64,000 nt of DNA, from positions 62,001-126,000 of the forward strand of contig CACDWM010000003.1 of assembly GCA_902556505.1 (NCBI GenBank), written 5' to 3'. The position numbers were made by a program, and so were the translations under genes. Positions 19,792-31,722 of this stretch are shown one piece after another. Below the pieces are notes generated by a model. That model did no database searches, was not told where the DNA came from, and saw only the letters and a program-made list of their open reading frames with translations. The first letter of the stretch is position 1. Each line of letters opens with the position of its first letter. This DNA is from an uncultured Pelagibacteraceae bacterium. GTDB lineage: Bacteria > Pseudomonadota > Alphaproteobacteria > Pelagibacterales > Pelagibacteraceae.

Positions 19792-21470
19792 CATTTTTAA
19801 AAATAAATAATCTTAGTGTTGATTACCAAATGAGAAAAGAAACAGTTTATGCTGCTAAGAATGTGAATATTGAGGTTAATAAAGGAGAAATTTTAGGATT
19901 AGTTGGAGAGTCTGGATCAGGAAAAAGTACAGTAGGAAATGCTATTATAAATTTAATCGATGAACCAGGTAAGGTATCTAGTGGATCAGTTATTTTAGGC
20001 GATCTTAACATTCATGAAAATTCTGAAAGCATTGTTAAATATAGGGGAAATAAAATTGGATTGATATTTCAAGATCCTCAAACTTCACTTAACCCAATTC
20101 TTACAGTGGGTGAACAATTAATTGAAACAATTCAAACTCATCTTAAATTGAGTAAAGAAGAAGCAAAAAATAAATCTATAAATTTATTAAAAGAGGTTGG
20201 TATAAAAGATGCAGACGCAAGATTTGATAATTATCCTCATCAATTCTCAGGTGGAATGAGACAGCGAGTAGTAATTTCTTTAGCTCTATGTTGCGAGCCA
20301 GAATTGTTAATTGCAGATGAGCCAACAACAGCATTAGATGTATCAATTCAATCTCAGATTTTAGAACTTATTAAAAAATTAACAAAAAAAAGAAATCTTG
20401 CTGTAATCTTAATTACTCATGACATGGGAGTTATAGCTGAGACAGCAGATCGTGTAGCAGTTATGAAAAGTGGTAATTTAGTTGAAATCGGTGAAACTAA
20501 AAAAATATTAACCAATCCACAAGAAAATTACACCAAAAGTTTAGTGAGCTCAGTTCCTCCAACAAATAAAAAAATTTCAAGATTTGTAATAGTTGAAAAA
20601 GAACACAATAAAAAAAAAGAAAATAATATCAAAATACTAAATAGATGGTCAAAGAAAGAAATTATAAGTCAAGATTTAGTTCAGATAAAAAATTTGAATA
20701 AAAGTTTTGATGATAATTTTTTTACAGAAAATTCTAAAAATTCTGTGATGGCTGTTAATGATGTTTCATTTGAAATAAAAGAGGGAGAATCTTTTGGTCT
20801 AGTAGGAGAAAGTGGGAGTGGAAAATCTACAATTGCTAAAATGATTGTAAATTTATTTAAACCTACATCTGGCGATATCTTCTTTGATAACGTTTGTATA
20901 ACAAAAATAAAACAAAGATCAGAATTAATGAAATTTAGAAAACAAATTCAAATGATATTTCAAGATCCTTATTCTTCACTAAATGGAAGATTAAAAGTGA
21001 AAGATATAATTGCAGAACCAATCACACTTCACAACCCATCCATATCAAATATAGATTTAAATAATTATATTTATGACTTACTTGAATCTGTAGAATTAAC
21101 TCAAAAATCTGGAGATCGATATCCACATGAATTTTCAGGAGGACAGAGACAGAGAATATCAATTGCAAGAGCACTTGCCACACAACCAAGACTTTTGGTT
21201 TGTGACGAACCTACCTCTGCTTTGGATGTAAGTATACAAGCCCAAATATTAAATTTACTTAAAGATCTTCAAGAACAATTAAATTTAACAATTTTATTTA
21301 TAAGTCATGACTTACCTGTTGTTAGACAAATGTGCGATAGAATTGGTGTCTTAAAAGAGGGCAAATTATGCGAAGTTTCAATAACTGAGGATTTATTTTT
21401 AAAACCAACGCATGAATACACAAAAGAACTTTTACGATTAATGCCTAAAATTGAGTCTATTTATAATTAA
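19788..21470 (+). CDS. Fused double ABC ATPase (DppD-DppF type)
   Basis: A single 560-residue chain carrying both nucleotide-binding domains of the family 5 importer. The first domain has Walker A GESGSGKST at residues 40-48, signature FSGGMRQRV and Walker B LLIADEPTTALD. The second has Walker A GESGSGKST near residue 340, FSGGQRQRI and LVCDEPTSALD. Each ends with the oligopeptide-type C-terminal tail (NYTKSLVSSVPP; HEYTKELLRLMP). The start is the ATG at 19788, which overlaps the permease stop, rather than an in-frame ATG at 19752 inside that gene. YejF/DdpF-like fused ATPases are known, so this is a recognised variant. Confidence 0.93.
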   Translation: MTFLKINNLSVDYQMRKETVYAAKNVNIEVNKGEILGLVGESGSGKSTVGNAIINLIDEPGKVSSGSVILGDLNIHENSESIVKYRGNKIGLIFQDPQTSLNPILTVGEQLIETIQTHLKLSKEEAKNKSINLLKEVGIKDADARFDNYPHQFSGGMRQRVVISLALCCEPELLIADEPTTALDVSIQSQILELIKKLTKKRNLAVILITHDMGVIAETADRVAVMKSGNLVEIGETKKILTNPQENYTKSLVSSVPPTNKKISRFVIVEKEHNKKKENNIKILNRWSKKEIISQDLVQIKNLNKSFDDNFFTENSKNSVMAVNDVSFEIKEGESFGLVGESGSGKSTIAKMIVNLFKPTSGDIFFDNVCITKIKQRSELMKFRKQIQMIFQDPYSSLNGRLKVKDIIAEPITLHNPSISNIDLNNYIYDLLESVELTQKSGDRYPHEFSGGQRQRISIARALATQPRLLVCDEPTSALDVSIQAQILNLLKDLQEQLNLTILFISHDLPVVRQMCDRIGVLKEGKLCEVSITEDLFLKPTHEYTKELLRLMPKIESIYN

Positions 21471-21522
21471 TTTTTCGTAAGCCTAAAATGGTCCATTGAA
21501 AGTGATTATTTTACTAATTATT

Positions 21523-21550
21523 TTGCAATCTCTCTCATAGATTGTATTAT
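21523..21550 (+). promoter_or_regulatory. Candidate sigma-70 promoter for leuA
   Basis: TTGCAA (21523-21528), a 16-base spacer and TATTAT (21545-21550) lie in the roughly 100-base gap after the fused ATPase gene. A start near 21557 would leave a leader of only about 15 bases before the leuA ATG. I see no leader peptide or attenuator hairpin. Confidence 0.42.
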
Positions 21551-21571
21551 AGATTTTCTAAAAATTTAGTT

Positions 21572-24177
<2,606 letters not shown>

Positions 24178-24182
24178 GAAAA

Positions 24183-25031
24183 ATGGCTACTGGCAGAGAT
24201 GATTTTGTAATTGCCATTAGGTCAGCTTTCTTAAAAAAAAAAGATAAACAAAAATTTTCTTTATTAACTTTAATTACTTTATCAATTTTCGTGATTGTTC
24301 TAAGTAATTTTAATTTTAAAGCAATACAATTTGTTAAATTAGGTATTAATGAAGTAATTTATAGATCATCTCATATTGCATCAATCCCAGAAAATAAATT
24401 AAAAGAAATAACTTCAAAATTCAAATCACATATGGACTTATATGAAAGTCATCAGAAAGATTTAATTAAAATAGAAAATTCTGATCAACTTAAATTACAA
24501 AATGAGTTTTTAACTGCAGAAAATAAAAAGCTTAGAGAGTTACTTGATGAAAGTATAAATTCACAAGAAATTTTTGCCAGAGTTTTAATTGATAAAGACA
24601 GCCCATATTTAAAATCAGTAGTATTAAATAAAGGCACAAAAGATAAAGTAAAAATTGGAATGGCAGTTATTGATAATGTTTATCTGGTTGGCCAGATAAT
24701 TGAAGTAAATTATACTAATTCAAGGGCATTACTATTGTCTGACCTTAATAGTAAAATACCATCTGTTTTAGAGCCAGATGACATACAAGCTGTAATTTCT
24801 GGTACAGGAAGTGAATTTGGAAAAATTGAACATACTCAAGAAGAATTTGGAGAAGATTTTAAAAATAAAGAAATTTTTGCTTACACCTCAGGTCTTGGTG
24901 GTTTATTCAAACCTGGTATACCAATTGGAAAAATTAACAACATATCAGAAGGAAAAATTGATTTTTTTTCTGATTTTACACAACTCAACTATGTAAAAAT
25001 AGTTTCTTATAAAATAGGTGGAGAAGAATAA
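24183..25031 (+). CDS. mreC: Rod shape-determining protein MreC
   Basis: Bitopic inner-membrane protein of the elongasome that scaffolds PBP2 in the periplasm. It has a short basic cytoplasmic tail, one membrane helix (about residues 25-45), a coiled coil (about residues 75-115, ending NKKLRELLDES) and a beta-barrel domain containing VLNKGTKDKVKIGMAVID. The 282-residue length is typical for alphaproteobacteria. It lies 5 bases after mreB and overlaps mreD by one base. Confidence 0.94.
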   Translation: MATGRDDFVIAIRSAFLKKKDKQKFSLLTLITLSIFVIVLSNFNFKAIQFVKLGINEVIYRSSHIASIPENKLKEITSKFKSHMDLYESHQKDLIKIENSDQLKLQNEFLTAENKKLRELLDESINSQEIFARVLIDKDSPYLKSVVLNKGTKDKVKIGMAVIDNVYLVGQIIEVNYTNSRALLLSDLNSKIPSVLEPDDIQAVISGTGSEFGKIEHTQEEFGEDFKNKEIFAYTSGLGGLFKPGIPIGKINNISEGKIDFFSDFTQLNYVKIVSYKIGGEE

Positions 25032-25549
25032 TGTCATCACTTAATAAAAGTCCTTTTTTAAAAATATTCTTATCCTACGTACCATTTATAATGTTATTTT
25101 TTTCTGTATTTAATGAATTTGATTTTAATTACTTAAAACTTGATTATTTTTCTTTTAATTTTGTTCATCTATTAATTTTCTTTTGGACTTTAAGAAATCC
25201 TGATCAATTAGGTTATCTAGCAATTTTCTTTGCAGGAATAGTTAATGATGTTGTAATAGGTATACCAATAGGAATTAGTAGTTTTTGTTACCTTATTCTT
25301 TGTTCAGTAACAGCTTACATAAGAAACATTACTTTAACCCCAAACTTTATGAAGGATTGGATATCATTATTATTCACGATTTTATTAATAAATTCAATTC
25401 AAGTAATTATTTTGGATTTAGTATTTTTAATTAAAGTTGATTACACTAATTATTTGATTAACTCTGGTTTTACTTTTTTATTTTATCCAATATTTTTTTT
25501 ATTTTTTAATTTTTTAAACGAAAGAATTTCATATCAAACAAATGATTAA
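25031..25549 (+). CDS. mreD: Rod shape-determining protein MreD
   Basis: Small polytopic elongasome protein. The 172 residues form about five membrane helices, with the conserved interior AGIVNDVVIGIPIGISSFCYL near residue 75 that resembles the DxxxG.PLG motif of MreD. Similarity between MreD proteins is low, so position between mreC and PBP2 carries much of the assignment. It shares one base with mreC and overlaps PBP2 by 8 bases. Confidence 0.9.
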   Translation: MSSLNKSPFLKIFLSYVPFIMLFFSVFNEFDFNYLKLDYFSFNFVHLLIFFWTLRNPDQLGYLAIFFAGIVNDVVIGIPIGISSFCYLILCSVTAYIRNITLTPNFMKDWISLLFTILLINSIQVIILDLVFLIKVDYTNYLINSGFTFLFYPIFFLFFNFLNERISYQTND

Positions 25550-27464
25550 ATCTAATTCAGGAATAAGAAAAACAGATGTAATTAATAGAAGGATGTTCAT
25601 AATCGGAGCAGCAAAAGTAGTAGTTTTTGTTGGTATCGTTGCTCGTTTGTTTTCTCTTCAAATAAACGAAAATAAAAAATATCTTACTCTTTCAGACAAG
25701 AATAGAATTAGAGAATGGAAACTCCCACCTACAAGAGGAAATATTGTTGATTATTTTGGAAATGTAATTGCAGGGAATTTAAAAGTTTATCAATTACATA
25801 TAATTCCAGAGCAAGTTGAGAATTTTAATTATTTACTAGTTAGATTGAAAAATCTTTTAAATCTAAGTGACAAAAGAATTGCAAGAATAAATAAATTAAA
25901 AGCAGAGTTAAAACCATGGGATAGTATTATTGTTTCTGAAAATTTAAGCTGGAGTCAATTTGTAAAAATTAATAATTATTTATACGATCTTGTTGGTGTT
26001 AAACCCGTTATGACAATCTCTAGAAACTATCCATTTAATGATGTATACACACATGTTCTTGGATATGTAAGTCAACCAAATGAACAAGAAATTTTAGAAA
26101 ATGAAACCATCCAAGAAAGATTTGTACCAGGAATGAAAATTGGAAAACTAGGCTTAGAGAAAAGACTTGAAAATCATTTAATTGGAACAAATGCTATTCA
26201 AAGATATGAAGTTAATGCTTACGGCAAAAGAATTAATCAACTTGAACATCAAAAAGGTGAGCAAGGATCAAAAATACGTTTAACTGTAGATACAGAAATA
26301 CAAAAAGCTTGTGGAGAATTGTTAAATGAAAAAGCAGGATCTATAAGTGTAATGGATATTTATACTGGAGATATAATAGCAATGTATTCATCTCCATCTT
26401 ATAATCCAAATTTATTTTTATTTGGAATAAGTCAAGATGAATGGCAATTAATTAGAAATAATCCATTAAAACCATTAATAAACAAGACTCTTTCGGGTCT
26501 ATATTCTCCAGGATCAACAATAAAACCAATTGTTGCTCTCTCAGCTTTAGAAAACAAAGTAATAGATACAAAGTTTAAAGTTAAATGCACAGGAAAAATG
26601 GAGTTATATGGTCAAACATTTCACTGTTGGAAGGAAAAGGGACATGGTTGGGTTAGTCTAAAAAATGCAATGAAACAATCTTGTGATACATATTTTTATG
26701 AGGTTGCTAGGTTATTAGGTGTTGATAGATTAAACATTACAGCTGAAAAGTTTGGCTTAGGTAAAAAAGTTCTCGGCGATTATTTTGATAATGAAAAAAA
26801 AGGATTATTTCCGAATACAAAATGGAAAAAAAATAATCTAGGCAAAGGCTGGGTATTAGGCGAAACTTTAATCACAGGTATTGGACAAGGCTATATACAA
26901 TCAACTCCTTTACAACTTTGCATGATGACTGCACAAATTGCAAACGGGGGCTTTGCTGTAAAACCGAAAATAATAGTGGATAGTAATCCAATTTCTTATG
27001 AAGATGCGAAACAATCAATGGAAAGTGGGTTATTATTTGATACCAACTCTGAGGAATTGTTAGACAAAAAGTTATTTAAAAACCAAAAAAATATTAAAAT
27101 TGTTCAAGAAGCAATGTTCGCTTCAACAAATGAAAGATTTGGAACTTCTTATAAATCAAGAATTGATGATCCTAAATATCAATTTGCAGGAAAAACAGGA
27201 ACAGCTCAGGTAAAAAGAATAAGCAAAAGAGAGAGGGAATTGGATTTAGAATTAGAGCAAATACCATACAAAGATAGAGATCATGCTTTGTATGTTGCTT
27301 ATGGCCCATATGTTAACCCAAGATATGCACTCAGTATAATTGTTGAACATGGTGGTTCAGGAAGTAAGGCGGCAGCACCAATTGCAAAAAAATTATTTAA
27401 ATTAATAATCGACAGACATGATTTAAGAAATAAACAATCAAATTTTGAAAGGATTACTGTTTAA
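25542..27464 (+). CDS. mrdA: Penicillin-binding protein 2 (elongation transpeptidase)
   Basis: Class B PBP that cross-links peptidoglycan during side-wall growth. It has an N-terminal anchor (about residues 18-35), the dimerisation/pedestal region starting with KLPPTRGNIVD (near residue 60), and a transpeptidase domain with the SxxK motif SPGSTIKP near residue 325, the SxN-equivalent SCDTYFYE, and KTGTAQ near residue 550. The 640-residue length is normal. It sits between mreD and rodA, and its product and RodA form the working synthase pair. Confidence 0.96.
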   Translation: MIKSNSGIRKTDVINRRMFIIGAAKVVVFVGIVARLFSLQINENKKYLTLSDKNRIREWKLPPTRGNIVDYFGNVIAGNLKVYQLHIIPEQVENFNYLLVRLKNLLNLSDKRIARINKLKAELKPWDSIIVSENLSWSQFVKINNYLYDLVGVKPVMTISRNYPFNDVYTHVLGYVSQPNEQEILENETIQERFVPGMKIGKLGLEKRLENHLIGTNAIQRYEVNAYGKRINQLEHQKGEQGSKIRLTVDTEIQKACGELLNEKAGSISVMDIYTGDIIAMYSSPSYNPNLFLFGISQDEWQLIRNNPLKPLINKTLSGLYSPGSTIKPIVALSALENKVIDTKFKVKCTGKMELYGQTFHCWKEKGHGWVSLKNAMKQSCDTYFYEVARLLGVDRLNITAEKFGLGKKVLGDYFDNEKKGLFPNTKWKKNNLGKGWVLGETLITGIGQGYIQSTPLQLCMMTAQIANGGFAVKPKIIVDSNPISYEDAKQSMESGLLFDTNSEELLDKKLFKNQKNIKIVQEAMFASTNERFGTSYKSRIDDPKYQFAGKTGTAQVKRISKRERELDLELEQIPYKDRDHALYVAYGPYVNPRYALSIIVEHGGSGSKAAAPIAKKLFKLIIDRHDLRNKQSNFERITV

Positions 27465-28589
27465 ATGTTTCAGCACGATAGATTGAATAATGAGATTACA
27501 TTATTTCAAAAAATAAAAAACCTAGACTATATATTATTGATTTCTGTTATTCTTCTTTCAGTATTAAGTGTTTTTGTTATGTATTCTACAGATGGAGGTG
27601 AAATACTTTTTCATACAAAAAATCATTTTGTAAAACTTGCAGTTTTTTTTCCTTTAATGATTTTTGTAGCTTTTTTTAATATAAAATTTTGGCACAACTT
27701 TTCTTATATAATCTATTTTATAGTAATACTTTTATTAATTTATGTTTCATTTTTTGGACTAAAGTCTTCTGGTTCAAAAAGATGGATGGATCTTTATTTA
27801 TTTGTTCTGCAACCTTCAGAACTTATGAAAGTAGCAATTATAATGTGTCTCGCAAAATATTTTCATAGAATAAAAATAGAAAATGTTAATTCATTTACTA
27901 GTATAACTATTGTGTTATCGATTATAATAATTCCAATAATTTTTGTAATTTCTCAACCTGATCTTGGTACATCTATATTAATTGCTTTAAGTGGATTAAT
28001 TATATTGTGGTTAGGAGGCATGAAAATTAAATATTTTATATACTCATTTATTACTTTCTTAATTTCACTTCCATTTATAATCTCATTTCTTAAACCATAT
28101 CAAAAACTAAGAATTTTAACTTTTTTAGATCCAGATAGAGATCCATTGGGTGCTGGATATCAAATTATACAGTCAAAAATAGCTATTGGTTCAGGTGGCC
28201 TTAATGGAAAAGGTTTTTTAAAAGGAACCCAGAGTTATTTAGATTTTTTACCTGAAAAACACACAGATTTTATATTTACTTTATTTTCAGAAGAGTTTGG
28301 TTTTATAGGCTCAGTTGGTCTTTTAATATTATACTCAATAATAATTTTTAGAATTTTAAGAATAGGAGCAATTTCGAGAAGCAATTTTGCTAGACTTTTT
28401 TGTTTTGGTTATGCTTTTGCAATTTTTATTTATATTGTAGTAAATTTATCTATGGTTTTGGGTCTGCTACCTATAGTTGGTTCTCCATTGCCCATTATGT
28501 CGTATGGAGGCTCCTCAATGTTAGCCACTATGATTGGATTTGGTATAGTATTGAGTGCAAAAATTAATCATAAACAAATGATTGCATAA
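27465..28589 (+). CDS. mrdB: Rod shape-determining glycosyltransferase RodA
   Basis: SEDS-family peptidoglycan polymerase partnered with PBP2. About ten membrane segments are predicted. The SEDS hallmarks are present: the QPSELMK block near residue 117, QPDLGTSILIALSG, the loop FLPEKHTDFIFTLFSEEFGF, and GSPLPIMSYGGSSMLATM near the C terminus. The 374-residue length is standard. It begins directly after the PBP2 stop codon and appears to close the shape operon; 43 bases follow before the next start. Confidence 0.96.
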   Translation: MFQHDRLNNEITLFQKIKNLDYILLISVILLSVLSVFVMYSTDGGEILFHTKNHFVKLAVFFPLMIFVAFFNIKFWHNFSYIIYFIVILLLIYVSFFGLKSSGSKRWMDLYLFVLQPSELMKVAIIMCLAKYFHRIKIENVNSFTSITIVLSIIIIPIIFVISQPDLGTSILIALSGLIILWLGGMKIKYFIYSFITFLISLPFIISFLKPYQKLRILTFLDPDRDPLGAGYQIIQSKIAIGSGGLNGKGFLKGTQSYLDFLPEKHTDFIFTLFSEEFGFIGSVGLLILYSIIIFRILRIGAISRSNFARLFCFGYAFAIFIYIVVNLSMVLGLLPIVGSPLPIMSYGGSSMLATMIGFGIVLSAKINHKQMIA

Positions 28590-28632
28590 TTTGTCACTCT
28601 CTTAATTTAATTTTTAATTGTATAACAATTTT

Positions 28633-29874
28633 ATGAATAAAAATATTAAGGTAGGAATAGTTGGAGCAGGGATTCAAGGTGTATCTAATGCTTTGTTTCT
28701 TCAAAAAAAAGGTTTCAATGTAACTATCTTTGATAGAGATAACCCAGGTAGCCAAGCCGCCTCTTATGGTAATGCAGGTCACTTTTCACCATATGCATCT
28801 CTTTCTTTAAACAGAACTGATGTTCTAGCAGATGTGCCTGCAATGTTGCTTAGTTCTTCAGGTCCACTTGCTTTAAAATGGAATTATGTTCCTAAAATGA
28901 TTCCATGGTTTATAAAATTTATAATGAATACTACTAAAACTAAGATGATGCATACTGCTAAAAATATGCACCAAATTTTAGATCTAGCTTTACCCGCATA
29001 TGATGAATTATTTGAAGAGATAAACTTAGAAGGTTTGGTTGAAAACAAAGGAATTCTTTATATTTGGAACGATAAAGATCTAAAAAGTAGAGAATTAGAA
29101 ATTAAAGTTAGAGATGAATTAGGTGTTGAACAACAATTAGTCACCAAAGCCGAAATACACGATCTTGAACCACACATTAAACCATTTTACCATGCTGGCG
29201 TATATTACCCTTATGCAAGACATGCAAGAAATCCAAAAAAAATTCTTTTAAAATTGTTTGATTTATTTTTACAAAAAGGTGGAAAATTTAACAAAGTAAA
29301 TATTAAAGATATTAGTTTTGATGAAGAAAAACCAGTTTTTAAAACTGAAACTCAAAGTTATGTTTTTGATAAAGCAGTAATAGCTTGTGGAGCTTTTTCA
29401 AAAAAATTAACAGATAATCTTGGTGAAAAAATACCCTTAGATACAGAGCGTGGATATCATGTTCATTTCAAAAATTGTGATCATTTATTAAGTAGACCAG
29501 TAATATTTTCCAATCGTGGATTCGGAATTACACCGATGGAACAAGGTTTAAGAGTTGTTGGAACTGTAGAATTTGGTGGATTAGATAATCCATTATCTAA
29601 ATCAAGAGTTAAAAATTTGATAAATAATGCGAAATATATGCTAGGTGATTTACCAGAGCATGAGGATGAGTGGCTAGGTTTTAGACCAACTTTACCAGAT
29701 TTTTTACCTGTTATGGGGCCATCAAAAAATTTCAAAAATATTTATTATTGCTTTGGGCATCATCATTTAGGATGGACTTTAGGTCCAATTTCTGGAAAGA
29801 TTGTTTCAGGGATGATAGCGAACGAAAATACAAATTTAAATTTAAAACCTTATAGTTCGCTTAGATTTAGTTAA
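28633..29874 (+). CDS. FAD-dependent oxidoreductase, D-amino-acid dehydrogenase (DadA) family
   Basis: DAO-fold flavoprotein that probably oxidises a D-amino acid or another secondary or primary amine to the 2-oxo acid or aldehyde, passing electrons to the quinone pool. The dinucleotide motif VGIVGAGIQGVSNALFLQKKG is at residues 6-26, and FGHHHLGWTLGPISGKIVS near the C terminus matches the DadA flavin-contact region. With the ATG at 28633 it is 413 residues, DadA-like in length. It opens a six-gene run with almost no spacing. Glycine/sarcosine oxidase-like activity is an alternative; the substrate is not readable from sequence. Confidence 0.85.
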   Translation: MNKNIKVGIVGAGIQGVSNALFLQKKGFNVTIFDRDNPGSQAASYGNAGHFSPYASLSLNRTDVLADVPAMLLSSSGPLALKWNYVPKMIPWFIKFIMNTTKTKMMHTAKNMHQILDLALPAYDELFEEINLEGLVENKGILYIWNDKDLKSRELEIKVRDELGVEQQLVTKAEIHDLEPHIKPFYHAGVYYPYARHARNPKKILLKLFDLFLQKGGKFNKVNIKDISFDEEKPVFKTETQSYVFDKAVIACGAFSKKLTDNLGEKIPLDTERGYHVHFKNCDHLLSRPVIFSNRGFGITPMEQGLRVVGTVEFGGLDNPLSKSRVKNLINNAKYMLGDLPEHEDEWLGFRPTLPDFLPVMGPSKNFKNIYYCFGHHHLGWTLGPISGKIVSGMIANENTNLNLKPYSSLRFS

Positions 29875-30777
29875 GTGACTAAAGATAATAATTTTTTAGC
29901 TTATTTATATCTATTTTTAACAGTAACTTTTTGGGCGGGAAATTTTGTAGTAGGTAAACTTGCAAGTTTTTATGAAGTTCCCCCTTTTTCACTAAATTTT
30001 TATCGATGGCTTTTTGCTTGGTTAATTTTAGCACCTTTTACAATTCCTGAAATATTAGAGAAAAGAAACTATATAATTAAAAACTATAAACTTTTTATTG
30101 TTTTGGGAGTCACTAGTATAACGGTATTTAATTCAATTGTTTATTATTCATTAAATTTTACTCAGGTGATTAGTGGGGTTTTAATGATTTCAACTATACC
30201 TGTGATGATCATGTTATTTTCTTCAATTTTAAAAATTGAAAAGACAAATATTTTTCAAATTATAGGGGTAGTATTCTCTTTTGCTGGTGTAATTATGATT
30301 ATAACAAAAGCAAATATAGAGATATTAAAAAATTTAGATTTTAATAAAGGAGACATAACCATGGTTATAGCAATGTTTTCATGGGCATTGTATTCAACTT
30401 TATTAAAGGGAAAACAATATGAGTTATCTCAAATATCATTGCTTCAAGTAGTAATTACTTTTGGTTTGGTATTTTTAATTCCAGTTTATTTTATTGAATA
30501 TCAAATTGGCTTTAGAATTAATTTAGAACTACCTTTTATTTTAATTTTATCCTATGTAGTTTTATTTCCAGGTTTGGCATCTTTTCTTTTATGGATAAAA
30601 GGAATATCCATGATTGGCGCTAATCGCTCTGGTGTTTTTTTACACTTAATGCCAATATTAAGCGCAATAATGGCAATGATTTTTTTTAGTGAAAAATTTA
30701 TGTTTTATCATATTTTAGGCGCTTGTTTTATTATTACAGGAATATTGTTATCAAATAAGAAAGTTAAAAATGCTTAA
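29875..30777 (+). CDS. EamA-family (DMT) transporter
   Basis: Ten-helix drug/metabolite-type carrier made of two EamA repeats of about 145 residues each, for example FWAGNFVVGKLASFYEVPPF in the first and MFSWALYSTLLKGKQYE in the second. It is 300 residues and starts with GTG immediately after the upstream stop codon. EamA proteins mostly export amino acids or small metabolites, some import them. The operon context suggests a substrate connected with the DadA-like enzyme upstream or the hydroxyacid dehydrogenase downstream. Confidence 0.9.
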   Translation: MTKDNNFLAYLYLFLTVTFWAGNFVVGKLASFYEVPPFSLNFYRWLFAWLILAPFTIPEILEKRNYIIKNYKLFIVLGVTSITVFNSIVYYSLNFTQVISGVLMISTIPVMIMLFSSILKIEKTNIFQIIGVVFSFAGVIMIITKANIEILKNLDFNKGDITMVIAMFSWALYSTLLKGKQYELSQISLLQVVITFGLVFLIPVYFIEYQIGFRINLELPFILILSYVVLFPGLASFLLWIKGISMIGANRSGVFLHLMPILSAIMAMIFFSEKFMFYHILGACFIITGILLSNKKVKNA

Positions 30778-31720
30778 AGTTGCTATATTAGATGATTACC
30801 AAAACGTTGCTCAACAGTTTGTAGATTTAGAAAAACTATCTGGGAAATATGAGTTTAAGATTTTTAGTGAACCTTTTTTAGACGAGGCCGATGCAATTGA
30901 TCAGTTAGCTGATTTTGAAGCTTTATTAATAATGAGAGAAAGAACTCCAATCACAAAAAATTTAATTGATAATTTAAATGATTTAAAATTTGTAATTACA
31001 AGTGGATTACGTAATAAATCTATTGATTTAGAAGCTGCAAAGAAAAGAAAAATTACAGTTTGTGGTACAGATATAAATTTAAACCCAACACCTGAATTAA
31101 CTTGGGCACTAATTCTTGGTTTAGCTAGAAATTTTAAAGAGGAGTTTGACAATATGTATCAAGGGTATTGGCAAACTACAATCGGAGTAGAATTAAAAGG
31201 AAAAATCCTAGGCTTAATTGGTCTAGGCAGAGTAGGTACAGAAGTTGCAAAAATTGGAAAAGCATTTGGAATGCAAGTAATGGCCTGGAGTGAAAACTTG
31301 AGCTTAGATAAGTGTAAAGAATTAGACGTACTCCCTTGTAGTAAAGATGACTTAATTACAAACTCTGATGTACTTTCAATTCACGTTCAAGGAGGTGAAA
31401 GATACAAAGAATGTATTACCATAAAAGAATTTGATAAAATGAAAAAAACAGCATTTTTGATTAATACTTCTAGAGGACCTATTGTTAATGAAGATGACTT
31501 AATTATTGCATTGTCAACGAATGTAATTGCAGGAGCTGGAATAGATGTTTATGACAAAGAACCCTTACCAGAGAATAATAAACTTCGATTTTTACCAAAT
31601 GCATTGCTTACTCCGCACATAGGTTATGTAACAGCTGAAAATTATAGCATTTTTTATAACCAAATGATTGAAGGACTAGAGGCTTGTGTAAATGGAAAGC
31701 CTATCAGAGTTCTAGAGTAA
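30770..31720 (+). CDS. D-2-hydroxyacid dehydrogenase family protein
   Basis: NAD-dependent oxidoreductase of the D-isomer-specific 2-hydroxyacid dehydrogenase family, converting 2-oxo acids and D-2-hydroxy acids. The NAD-binding motif GLIGLGRVGTEVAKIGKAFG is at about residues 146-165. The catalytic arginine region INTSRGPIVNEDDL and the histidine in LLTPHIGYVT near residue 285 are present. At 316 residues it matches the phosphoglycerate/glyoxylate reductase-like branch. It overlaps the EamA gene by 8 bases. It could reduce the 2-oxo acid formed by the neighbouring DadA-like enzyme, but that link is inference. Confidence 0.9.
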   Translation: MLKVAILDDYQNVAQQFVDLEKLSGKYEFKIFSEPFLDEADAIDQLADFEALLIMRERTPITKNLIDNLNDLKFVITSGLRNKSIDLEAAKKRKITVCGTDINLNPTPELTWALILGLARNFKEEFDNMYQGYWQTTIGVELKGKILGLIGLGRVGTEVAKIGKAFGMQVMAWSENLSLDKCKELDVLPCSKDDLITNSDVLSIHVQGGERYKECITIKEFDKMKKTAFLINTSRGPIVNEDDLIIALSTNVIAGAGIDVYDKEPLPENNKLRFLPNALLTPHIGYVTAENYSIFYNQMIEGLEACVNGKPIRVLE

Positions 31721-31722
31721 AA

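Noticed and set aside
28633..29874. L-2-hydroxyglutarate oxidase (LhgO) as partner for the glutarate hydroxylase
   Set aside because: The flavoprotein is closer to DadA in its C-terminal flavin-contact region and lies about 11.5 kb away in a different operon.
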